Shown piece by piece: positions 1 to 8,288 of a stretch of DNA of 64,000 nucleotides. This DNA is from Aquilaria yunnanensis. Its lineage: Eukaryota > Streptophyta > Magnoliopsida > Malvales > Thymelaeaceae. A program made the translations under genes and the position numbers. The notes below the pieces were generated by a model, which worked only from the letters and a program-made list of their open reading frames with translations, ran no database searches and was not told where the DNA came from. Each line of letters starts with the position of its first letter. Positions within the stretch are counted from its first letter, which is position 1. The DNA lies in contig CM077599.1 of the NCBI GenBank assembly GCA_039654915.1, positions 16,494,501 through 16,558,500 on the forward strand, read 5' to 3'.

Positions 1-1
1 T

Positions 2-2080
2 ACCACATATGAAGTGAAATACTCAATAGTAGAAAAGTCCTGTTGTGCCCTTGCATGGGTAGCACACCGACTACGACACTACATGCTCAACAACACCACA
101 TTGCTAATCTCCAAGACTGATCCCATTAAGTACATTTTTGAAAAACCAGCTTTATCAGGCAGGATCGCAAAATGGCAAATGCTGTTGTCTGAATACGACA
201 TACAGTATGTCACCCAAAAGGCTGTAAAAGGGAGTGTGATTGCTGAATATCTGGCTGATAGAGCATTGGATGATTATGAGCCAATGAAAATGGAGTTTCC
301 TGATAGAGATATAATGACAATAGAACAAGAAGTCTCTAAAGATGATGAAACATGGAAAATGGCATTCGATGGAGCATCTAATGCTTTGGGACAAGGGATT
401 GGAGCCATACTCATCTCTCCAAGTGGAGAGCAATTCCCTCTTACAGCAAAAATTACATTTCCTTGTACCAACAATATAGTAGAGTATGAGGCATGTGCTA
501 TGGGACTCCAAATGGCACTGGAATTGAAAGTGCGAGATCTCCGAGTTTATGGGGATTCCGCATTAGTCATATATCAAATCAACGGAGAATGGGAGACAAG
601 GGATTCAAAATTGATCCCTTACCAAAAGCTCATACTAGACTTGGCTCGAAAATTCAATAGTATAAGCTTCCATCATCTTCCAAGGGAAGATAATCAAATA
701 CCGGATGCTTTAGCTACTTTGGCTGCTATGTACAAGATCAGTGACCCCGAGCATACTCCTGTGTTCGAGATGAGAATAATAGATTCTCCAGCTTATTGCA
801 TGAGCATCGAAGAAGAATTGGATGGAAAGCCTTGGTATCACGATATCAAGAAATACCTCCAAGAAAGAGTATATCCACCAGAAGTATCAGAAAATGACAA
901 GAAATTTCTACGAAGATTGTCAATGGGTTTTCTTTTAAACCTAGACATACTTTACAAGAAAACCCCAGACTCGATGCTACTTCGCTGTGTAGATACTCAT
1001 GAAGCACGAAAGATCATGGAAGAAGTTCATTCTGGAATATGTGGAGCACACACTAGTGGTCATACTATGGCAAGACAAATAATGAGGGCTGGTTACTATT
1101 GGCTCACATTGGAAAGTGATTGCGTCAATCACGTAAGAAAATGTCACAAATGCCAAATATATGCCAACAAGATCCAAGCTCCACCTGTTCCTCTTAATGT
1201 AACAGCAATACCTTGGCCTTTTGCCATGTGGGGAATCGATGTTATTGGAGCGATTACCCCTAAAGCTTCCAATGGTCACAAATTCATCCTAGTTGCAATT
1301 GACTACTTTACTAAATGGGTAGAAGCTGTGTCTTATGCAAGCGTAACTCAAAAGGTGGTATGCCGGTTCATTAAGAAAGAAATCATTTGTCGCTATGGAC
1401 CGCCAGAGTGTATCATCTCAGACAATGCCACGAACCTGAATAATGCAATGATGCAGACTTTGTGCCGGCAATTCAAAATCAAGCATCTCAATTCAGCACC
1501 TTATCGACCGATGATGAATGGTGCAGTAGAAGCGGCCAATAAAAATATCAAGAGAATTGTTTAAAAGATGATCGTCACTTACAAGGACTGGCATGAGATG
1601 TTACCTTTTGCACTGCATGCTTATAGAACTTCTACCCGTACTTCTACTGGAGCAACACCTTTTTCTCTGGTATACGGTATGGAGGCTGTATTGCCTATCG
1701 AAGTTGAAATTCCTTCATTAAGGGTACTAATGGATACTCAATTAGGAGAAGCAGAATGGGTCAAAGCTAGATACGAGCAATTAAATCTAATTGATGAAAG
1801 AAGAATGATAGCCCTCTGCCATGGGCAACTTTATCAAAGAAGGATGATTCGTGCTTACAACAAAAAGGTTCGCCCACGACAATTTCACGAAGGTGACATA
1901 GTGCTCAAGAAAATTTTACCCATGCAACATGATTCAAGAGGAAAATGGACACCAAATTATGACGGGCCATATGTCGTGAAGAAAGCATTTTCAGGAGGGG
2001 CACTAATTCTGACAGAAATGGATGGACGAGAATTACCGAAGCCAGTAAATTCGGATGCAGTAAAGAAATACTTTGCATAA
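2..2080 (+). pseudogene. Retrotransposon pol fragment: RNase H, second RNase H, integrase (one nonsense codon)
   Basis: Open from the window edge. Residue numbers count from position 14. Residues 1-85 are the end of the usual gypsy RNase H. Residues 114-240 are a second RNase H with the acidic set D119, E157, D181, D231. Residues 339-380 hold the integrase zinc-binding HHCC motif (H346, H350, C377, C380). The integrase core D-D-E is D409, D470, E506. An in-frame TAA at 1562-1564 interrupts the protein just after the core; reading continues in the same frame from 1568 to the stop at 2078-2080 with typical integrase C-terminal sequence (a YGMEAVLP motif and a basic chromatin-side tail). The doubled RNase H points to the Tat lineage. 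This copy is probably non-autonomous for integrase, with a single apparent lesion in the visible part. Confidence 0.9.
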
Positions 2081-3224
2081 TGAAGAAATTTTCGAACAGA
2101 AGGGGAGAAGTGGATACAGGGTTACCAAAGTTTATTTGATCAAAGTTGTCAAAGAGAGCTTTCTTCCCTTACACTTTCATTATCTATCTGTACCCAAGAT
2201 TTTCATATTCTTTTACCCATAAATAAAAGCCAATTCTCTTTAACTTACCTTAGATTCTCACGTTCAAAATGCTAAAGTCGCTTCTATCCAGTTCTTTTCC
2301 TTCAAATCTCACATTCCTACTAGCCTTAAGTGTGCAATAAATTGTGACTTTTGAAGGAAGAATAGTAATAATTAAAACTTAGAAAAAAACAAAGACCGTA
2401 GATTACTTTGATAAGCTTTGTGAATTAAAACAGGTAAGATTGAGGTCCTGCTTTGCGAGCAGCACAGAACATAGGCTAACAAAGAAGAAGGAGTAACAAA
2501 TCTTTGGGAGATAGCCTTGGTGGTAGCCTGAATGATCATTTCAGAAGTCTTAACATGTCTATGTCAGCAGGAAAGAATCATGCTCACGAATATTTCAACA
2601 GGGACAATTATCCAGAGAAGCATAAAATATGAGGCGGGCATTAAAGAAAATTGAGGTCAAAATTCAAAAATAAGGCAAGGAAAGAGGATTTTTGAACAGA
2701 GTTGGGCTTTTGAGACAATGGACAACAGCTGGAAAGCATAAAGAGATTCAATAATAGTCCGAGAAGGAAATCACAAAGAAGATCCAGTAAAGTAAAGCAA
2801 AGACATGAAGAGCTAGATTAAAAAAAAAAAAACATCAGTTACACATGCCTTGCATTCATGCATTTCACATCATGCATGCATGGCTTTTACATAACAGGGA
2901 TCAAATGAAAAGCATGTCCGCAGCATGATTGCAGCAGTATAAGCTGAGATCTTAATGACATCAGCTCTTACTAATTGGACGCATAGCTAATACGCTGGAC
3001 CCAGCCCCATCAGGAATCCAAGGATAAAGCATACAATATCGTCAAAAGCCTGGCAATTGAGGCTACACCTAAAAGAACAGAATTGATGCCAGCTTAGCAG
3101 CATCCAAGATGAGTGATAGCTATCGTCAAAGATAAGGCAGACATCAAGAAATATTGTCGTTGAAAATTCGTCAAAAGCGGACAATGGATTCAATAATCAA
3201 GGACTGAATCGACGTCAGCTGGAT
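2081..3224. other. Non-coding spacer between pol and the cargo cassettes
   Basis: About 1.1 kb without a convincing reading frame. A purine-rich stretch (about 2091-2110, agaaggggagaag) follows directly after pol and could be an internal or former polypurine tract. A short A-run lies near 2820 and ATGCAT-type palindromes lie near 2850-2880. No tRNA, LTR end or other transposon terminus was recognised. Confidence 0.5.
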
Positions 3225-3255
3225 GGAATATCTATCACATCAAAATAAAGTAGGA
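3225..3255 (+). promoter_or_regulatory. Degenerate promoter module upstream of cargo copy 1
   Basis: By position and flanking similarity (the following TTTTCCGGTTAAG and CGGATAC.GTACTC stretch matches the sequence after the TATA box of copy 3), this is the counterpart of the TATA modules of the later copies. Here the TATA core reads caaaataaag instead of CTATAAAT, so the box is weakened. It lies about 120 bp before the start codon. Confidence 0.4.
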
Positions 3256-3371
3256 TTCACTTTTCCGGTTAAGCGGCGGATACGGTACTCCGTGACTCTC
3301 AAGTCGGTTCTCTCAGTTGCCCATAATAACTGATCATTTCCTCCCTCCTTTCTTTTACTTTCTCCTAGAAA

Positions 3372-3920
3372 ATGGATCCTACTTTTTCTGCCTTGCGAAA
3401 ATATTTTCCTTCTCTCCCAATGAACATCCTCAAAAAGATCTACCAAGTTCGCTGTGAACGATTAAGAGCTCTGATGCATAAAGGAATCCCTGAAGATGTG
3501 CGGTGGTTAGTTGAAGCTAAGGTTCGTCTGGCAGGTGAAATCCCAGAGGCATTTGTGTCTCACATGCCTGGTGTAGGCAAAAGCTCTTATGCCAAAAAGC
3601 GAAGAGCGAGGAGACTAGGCGTCTGTCATAAATGCGGACGCTGGACCTGTAATACTAAATGTCGTTCTTTTGGGATGATCTCTGATAATCGAGAAGATAA
3701 AATACGATTCATTAAGAATGGCCTGAGTAAGGACTCATTGGATGATATCCAATTGACTCTTGAGACGCATTCTTGTGGATCCGTGCAACGTGAACTTCTC
3801 GATTTATGGAGCATTTTTCATGAAGAACGAGAACGATACAGTCCCGGGAATCTGACGTTAAACGACCCTATTTGTCAGCTTGTAAGAAAACTGGATGGGA
3901 AGCAAATCCTCGACTCATAG
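3372..3920 (+). CDS. Cargo gene copy 1: 182-aa basic four-cysteine protein, viral NABP-like
   Basis: An intact 182-aa frame, first of four tandem paralogues. Visible layout: a conserved N-terminal helix-rich part (residues 1-60, starting MDPTFSALRKYFPS), then G-x-G-K-S-x-Y-A (68-74), an arginine/lysine block (75-81), and a C-x2-C-x4-C-x3-C putative zinc site (C85, C88, C93, C97), then N-R-E-D-K...F-I-K-N-G-L. The order 'GKS-YA-basic block-CxxC' resembles the small cysteine-rich nucleic-acid-binding proteins of Betaflexiviridae (carlavirus Carla_C4 and vitivirus families), which bind RNA/DNA and act in host gene control or silencing suppression. That link is from memory of the family pattern; cysteine spacing after the first pair differs. 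It is not a retroviral CCHC gag knuckle. Function here is unknown. Confidence 0.7.
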   Translation: MDPTFSALRKYFPSLPMNILKKIYQVRCERLRALMHKGIPEDVRWLVEAKVRLAGEIPEAFVSHMPGVGKSSYAKKRRARRLGVCHKCGRWTCNTKCRSFGMISDNREDKIRFIKNGLSKDSLDDIQLTLETHSCGSVQRELLDLWSIFHEERERYSPGNLTLNDPICQLVRKLDGKQILDS

Positions 3921-4059
3921 AAGCCATTAATCCCGTTACTGGACGTAAAACCAGTGGAAGATGTGAGCCACAGTCACAATCACTGTACATACAATTTATC
4001 ATATTTAAAATTTTCCATTTTTCTTTTAATAATGTATTTGCTCCCGTAAGTGTAATCGA

Positions 4060-4086
4060 CACGTTATCCATTTCATCGCTATAAAT
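4060..4086 (+). promoter_or_regulatory. Promoter module of cargo copy 2 (TATA 4080-4086)
   Basis: Reads TTATCC-ATTTCATCGCTATAAAT. The TATA box is 80 bp before the ATG of copy 2. The same block (TTATC, then TTCATC, then CTATAAAT) recurs before copies 3 and 4 and before the LOG-like gene. TTATC is a reversed GATA motif. Confidence 0.6.
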
Positions 4087-4166
4087 GCATGTTCTTCCAG
4101 TCGGTTATCTAAGTTTCCTTCAATAACTGATTCATTTCCCTCTTCTCTCAAATTCTTCTCTCATCA

Positions 4167-4715
4167 ATGGATTCTACTCTTTCTGCACTGCGAAAATACT
4201 TTCCTTCCTTTCCAATAAAAGTCCTTAAAAAGATCTACCTTGCTAGATGTGAAAGAATCAGAGTTTTTACACGCAAAGGCATTCCCGATAATGTGCAGTG
4301 GATAATTGAAGCTAAGGTCCGTCTGGCGGGTGAAGTTCCAGATGCATTTATGCCCCGCATGCCCGGTTTAGGTAAAAGCCGTTATGCCAAAAGGCGAAGA
4401 GCAAAGAGACTAGGCGTGTGTTATAAATGTGGCCGATGGAATTGTATTACTAAATGTCGCTCTTTAGGATACATCTCCATAAATCGTGAAGATAAAAGAA
4501 AATTCATTAAGAATGGCCTGCGTAAGGAATCTCTGGAAGATATCCGAGAGACTCTTGAAACGCATTCTTGTGGAAAAGTGCAAGGTGAAATTATCAGTTT
4601 ATGGAGGACTTACCATAAAGAACGAAACCGTTACAGTCTTGGGAATGTGACTTTAAACGATCCTGTTTGTCAGTTTGTAAGAAAACTGGATGGGAAGCAA
4701 ATCCCCGACTTATAG
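4167..4715 (+). CDS. Cargo gene copy 2: 182-aa basic four-cysteine protein
   Basis: An intact 182-aa paralogue of the preceding gene, starting MDSTLSALRKYFPS, 795 bp downstream of the start of copy 1. It keeps the G-x-G-K-S-x-Y-A motif, the basic block and all four cysteines (C85, C88, C93, C97, reading CYKCGRWNCITKC). Differences from copy 1 are spread along the protein and many are conservative, which suggests the copies were kept under selection for some time rather than duplicated very recently. It has its own TATA box 80 bp upstream and its own 3' spacer, so it is probably transcribed as a single gene. Identity as viral NABP-like is by motif order only. Confidence 0.7.
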   Translation: MDSTLSALRKYFPSFPIKVLKKIYLARCERIRVFTRKGIPDNVQWIIEAKVRLAGEVPDAFMPRMPGLGKSRYAKRRRAKRLGVCYKCGRWNCITKCRSLGYISINREDKRKFIKNGLRKESLEDIRETLETHSCGKVQGEIISLWRTYHKERNRYSLGNVTLNDPVCQFVRKLDGKQIPDL

Positions 4716-4842
4716 ATGGCATTGAAGCCATTACTGGACATAAATCAGGGGAAGATGAGAGCCACGGTCATGATTCCTGTACATATAAGCTGTCATTTGT
4801 CTTTTCTTTTAATATACTTGTTCCTGTAAGCGTAATTAACAC

Positions 4843-4865
4843 GTTATCCTTTCATCGCTATAAAT
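4843..4865 (+). promoter_or_regulatory. Promoter module of cargo copy 3 (TATA 4859-4865)
   Basis: Reads TTATCCTTTCATCGCTATAAAT, nearly identical to the block before copy 2. The TATA lies 106 bp before the ATG. Confidence 0.6.
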
Positions 4866-4970
4866 GCGTGTTCTTCTTTCCGGTAAAGTAGCGGATGCAA
4901 TACTCTCTGACTCTCAGTTTCCTACAATAACTGATTTCTTCATCTCTTCTCTCAAATTCTTCTTTTATCA

Positions 4971-5519
4971 ATGGATTCTACTCTTTCCGCCATGCGAAAA
5001 TACTTTCCTTCCATCCCAATAAATGTTCTTAAAATGATTTACCAAGCTAGATGTGAAAGGATTAGAGTCTTTATGCACAAAGGCATTCCTGACAATGTGC
5101 GGTGGCTAATTGAAGCTAAGGTTCGTTCAACTGGTGAAGTTCCAGAAGCGTTCTTTCCCCGTATGCCCGGCTTTGGTAAAAGCGCTTATGCCAAAAAGCG
5201 AAGAGCAAAGAGGCTAGGTGTCTGTCATAAATGTGGACGATAGAATTGTAATACTAAATGTCGCTTTTTAGGATACATCTCCAGAAATCATGAAGATAAA
5301 AGAAAATTCATCAAGAATGGCCTGCGTAAGGAATCTTTGGATGATATCCTATTAACTTTTGAAACACATTCTTGTGAAATAGTGCAATGGGAAATTATGG
5401 ATTTATGGTGGACTTTCCGTAAAGAACAGGATCGTTACAGTCTTGGAAATCTAACTTTTAATGACCCTGTTTGCCAGTTTGTGAGAAAACTGGATGGGAA
5501 GCAAATCCCCGACTTATAG
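4971..5519 (+). pseudogene. Cargo gene copy 3: four-cysteine protein with a nonsense codon
   Basis: Third tandem paralogue, 804 bp after copy 2. It is collinear over the full 182-codon length, but a TAG at 5241-5243 replaces the tryptophan codon that follows the first CxxC pair in copies 1 and 2. The product would stop after 90 residues, losing half of the putative zinc site and the C-terminal part. The rest of the frame downstream (to 5519) is still open and similar to the other copies, so the lesion looks recent. Confidence 0.7.
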
Positions 5520-5652
5520 AAGGCATTGAAGCCGTTACTAGACATAAATCAGTGGAAGATGAGAGCCACAGTCATGATTGCTGTACATATAAGCTGTCAT
5601 TTGTCTTTTCTTTTGACAATAATGTACTTGCTTCTGTAAGTGTAATAAACGC

Positions 5653-5676
5653 ATTATCCCTTTCATCACTATAAAT
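5653..5676 (+). promoter_or_regulatory. Promoter module of cargo copy 4 (TATA 5670-5676)
   Basis: Reads TTATCCCTTTCATCACTATAAAT, the same module as for copies 2 and 3. The distance to the ATG at 5736 is about 60 bp. Confidence 0.6.
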
Positions 5677-5735
5677 ATGTGTTAGTTATGTTCGTTTCCT
5701 ACAATCACTAATTTCTTTCTTTGCCTCCTTCATCA

Positions 5736-6284
5736 ATGGAGTCTTCTCTTTCCGCCCTACGAAAGTATTTTCCTTCCTTCCCAATAAATGTTCTTAAAAA
5801 GATTTATCAAGCTAGATGTGAACGATTCAGAGTATTTATGCACAAAGGCATTCCTGATAATGTGCGGTGGCTAATTGAAGCTAAGGTTCGTTCAGCTGGT
5901 GAAGTTCCCGAAGCGTTCTTTCCCCGTATGCCCGGCTTTGGTAAAAGCGCTTATGCCAAAAAAAGAAGAGCAAAGAGGCTAGGCGTTTGTCATAATTGTG
6001 GATGGTGGATTTGCGGCAATAAATGTCGTGCTCCTGGAGTGATCACCAGAAATCGTAATGATAGAATAAGATTCATTAAGAATGGCTTGCGTAAGGAATC
6101 TCTAGAAGATATTCGAGAGGTTCTTGAAGCGCATTCTTGCGGAATAGTGCAATTTGAGGTTGTTGGATTATGGATAATTTTTCAAAAAGAACGAGATCGT
6201 TACAGTCTTGGGAATCTGACCCTAAACGACCCTGTTTGCCAGTTTGTGAGAAAGCTAGATGAGATGCAAATCACCGATTCATAG
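5736..6284 (+). CDS. Cargo gene copy 4: 182-aa basic four-cysteine protein
   Basis: Intact fourth paralogue. I chose the ATG at 5736 because it aligns with the MDSTLSALRKYFPS start of the other copies; an upstream in-frame TTG exists at 5721. It keeps G-F-G-K-S-A-Y-A, the basic block and the four cysteines (CHNCGWWICGNKC). It is closest to copy 3 over residues 15-85 (long identical runs such as FPRMPGFGKSAYAKK), but differs after the zinc site and near the end (EMQITDS instead of GKQIPDL), which hints at gene conversion or mosaic descent. It has its own TATA box and is followed by the 87-bp repeat array. Confidence 0.7.
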   Translation: MESSLSALRKYFPSFPINVLKKIYQARCERFRVFMHKGIPDNVRWLIEAKVRSAGEVPEAFFPRMPGFGKSAYAKKRRAKRLGVCHNCGWWICGNKCRAPGVITRNRNDRIRFIKNGLRKESLEDIREVLEAHSCGIVQFEVVGLWIIFQKERDRYSLGNLTLNDPVCQFVRKLDEMQITDS

Positions 6285-6335
6285 AAAGCATTGAAGCCAT
6301 TACTGGACGCAAAGCCAGTGGAAGACGAGGATCAA

Positions 6336-6871
6336 AGTCACGATTACTGTACGTGCTAGCTGTCGCTTTTGAAATTTTCCTCCCCTTTTGGTAATAATGT
6401 ATCCACTCCTGACGTGAACCAAAGTCACGATTACTGTACGTACTAGCTGTCGCTTTTGAAATTTTTCTCCCCTTTTGGTAATAATGTATCCACTCCTGAC
6501 GTGAACCAAAGTCACGATTACTGTACGTACTAGCTGTCGCTTTTGAAATTTTCCTCCCCTTTCAGCGATAATGTATCCACTCCTGACATGAGCCATAGTT
6601 ACGATTACTATACGTGCTAGCTGTCGCTTTTGAAATTTTCCTCCCCTTTGGCAATAATGTACCCACTCCTGACACGGACTACTGTATATAGCTGCCACTT
6701 TTGAAATTTTCCTTCCCTTCCAACAATCACATACCTACTCCTGACATAAGCTACAGTAGTGACTACTGTACATGCTAGTAGCTATTTTGAAAATTTTCCT
6801 CCTCTTTTAACGATAGTGTACCCATACCTGACCAGAGTCATACTCGTGACTACTGTGTATAGCTGGCAATA
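6336..6871 (+). repeat. 87-bp minisatellite (about 6-7 units) between cargo copy 4 and the LOG-like gene
   Basis: Units begin near 6336, 6423, 6510, 6597, about 6672, 6755 and 6840. Each reads roughly AGTCACGATTACTGTAC...GCTGTCGCTTTTGAAATTTTCC...TAATGTATCCACTCCTGAC. The first three are almost identical; later ones diverge. The same string of words (CAGTCATGATTGCTGTAC, AGCTGTCATTTGTC, AATAATGTACTTGC) occurs once in the spacer before each cysteine-protein cassette. The array is therefore an amplified upstream promoter segment and not unrelated satellite DNA. Confidence 0.8.
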
Positions 6872-6903
6872 ATGTATCCACTCTTGAAAATAAAATTATT
6901 GCC

Positions 6904-6925
6904 TTATCTCTTCATCTCTATAAAT
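6904..6925 (+). promoter_or_regulatory. Promoter module of the LOG-like gene (TATA 6919-6925)
   Basis: Reads TTATCTCTTCATCTCTATAAAT, matching the module before copies 2-4. The upstream words AATAATGTATCCACTC also match. The TATA is only about 34 bp before the ATG at 6959, implying a very short leader. Confidence 0.65.
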
Positions 6926-6958
6926 ATATCCTCTTTTCTCACAAGGATAAGGATAGGA

Positions 6959-7588
6959 ATGGAGAAAACCCCAACTCGTAAATCCCGAAGTATTTGTGTA
7001 TTTTCTGGGGCTTTTCCTGGAAAAGATGAAGAGTATTTAAAGGCAGCCAACCATTTGGGTAGAGTATTAGCTGAGCGAAAAATACATTTAGTTTATGGAG
7101 GAGGTAGTGTCGGATTAATGGGAGGTGTAGCATCAGCAGCATCTTTAGGAGGAAGTCAAGTTTTGGGCATCATCCCTGGACCTTTGAAATTTGTTTCTGG
7201 GGGTACGATTGGAGAAGAATTAGTGGTTAAAAATTTGCAAGAGCGTGTGTTACAAATGCTTTTAAATGCTGATGCTTTTATCGCTCTACCAGGTGGTTTT
7301 GGCACGTTGGGAGAAGTCTTTCAAATTGCTTCCATGGCCCAACTTAATTTGCATAAGAAACCCATTGGGCTTTTAAATGTTAACAATTTTTTTACAGGTC
7401 TGATAGCTTTTATGGATTATGCTATGCAGAAGAATTTCATATCAAGAGTGGCACAGCGAATCATAATATCCGCAACAACTGCTGAAGAATTGCTAGATAA
7501 AATACAAGCTTTTGTTCCTGAACCAGATCCAGCAATGATTCAGATAGACTGGACACGACAGTCTTTCCCGACCAGTTCACTCCCATAA
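6959..7588 (+). CDS. LOG-like cytokinin riboside 5'-monophosphate phosphoribohydrolase, retrotransposon cargo
   Basis: A 209-aa intronless frame. LOG enzymes release active cytokinin bases from their ribotides in one step. Visible family marks: SICVFSGAFPGKD near the N-terminus, LVYGGGSVGLMG, VLGIIPGPL, the signature PGGFGTLGE, and HKKPIGLLNV. Length fits the family (about 210-230 aa). I chose the ATG at 6959 because it starts the family-like sequence just after the TATA box; the frame extends upstream to 6872 but that part covers the TATA box. Oddities: plant LOG genes normally have several introns, and the family's R-K-x-x-M segment reads R-V-L-Q-M, so the arginine is kept but the lysine is lost. 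Capture from a spliced transcript is the simplest origin; a bacterial source is an alternative. Activity is uncertain, but the frame is fully open. Confidence 0.85.
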   Translation: MEKTPTRKSRSICVFSGAFPGKDEEYLKAANHLGRVLAERKIHLVYGGGSVGLMGGVASAASLGGSQVLGIIPGPLKFVSGGTIGEELVVKNLQERVLQMLLNADAFIALPGGFGTLGEVFQIASMAQLNLHKKPIGLLNVNNFFTGLIAFMDYAMQKNFISRVAQRIIISATTAEELLDKIQAFVPEPDPAMIQIDWTRQSFPTSSLP

Positions 7589-8136
7589 TGGTCCTCTACT
7601 CACCCTGTTGAAGTATTGTGGAAGAAAGAAGCGATCTGATCCGTTTTTCTTGTCCTTTAGTTTTATTATCAGCATTTTCTTTCGCGTTTCAGTTTTTCTT
7701 TTCAAGGAATTTCTTTTCTTATAAGATAGTTTCGTCCATGCTGATATTAAAACCATGGGACAATGCCTTTAGGTTGGAATGGCTGAGTAAAGAGTAATTT
7801 TTATTACTCTTGAGACGCATCCTATTAGGTCTACTAGGCATAACATTTTGGGGTAGTTAAGCTTTAACCTTATTTGGATGACATATCTCACAAGGGAATC
7901 TATATTTACTGAAGAAAATATTAGATGAACCTTGGATATTGATTCCAAACATCCGTTCCCTTTACATAATTTGTCAATGTTATTGTCATCATCAAGATTC
8001 ACTCATCTTATCGAAGTTTAAATTTTTGCACTCACCTATTATGAAAATTCACACTTTCGAAGAAAATTATTCCAATTTCAATTGCTTTCATATAAATTTC
8101 GCTCGAGGTCCTAAGGAAAGCTCCTTAGCCTCAAAA
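7589..8136. other. 3' flank of the LOG-like gene
   Basis: About 550 bp, AT-rich, with T-runs that could hold a polyadenylation region. It ends where the tandem arrays begin. No gene was recognised. Confidence 0.4.
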
Positions 8137-8288
8137 TCAATTTTCATCATCGGGGTTTTAAGGATGGAACCTTTGCCTCGAAAACAATCAATTTTCATCA
8201 TCGGGGTTTTAAGGAAGGAACCTTTGCCTCGAAAACAACCAATTTTCATCATCGGGGTTTTAAGGATGGAACCTTTGCCTCGAGATCA
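8137..8288 (+). repeat. 51-bp tandem repeat, 3 copies
   Basis: Three copies start at 8137, 8188 and 8239, each containing TTTTCATCATCGGGGTTTTA and GGAACCTTTGCCTCG. Copies differ by one or two bases. A frame runs through the array but only because the period (51) is a multiple of three. Confidence 0.85.

Noticed and set aside
2091..2110. Purine-rich stretch after pol as the true polypurine tract, with the LTR starting near 2110
   Set aside because: No LTR features (TATA, TG...CA pair, U5 end) follow it, whereas 9139-9155 is followed by a full LTR; it may be a second internal tract.
6872..6958. Upstream extension of the LOG-like frame
   Set aside because: It runs over the TATA box and shows no similarity to LOG N-termini, so the ATG at 6959 is preferred.
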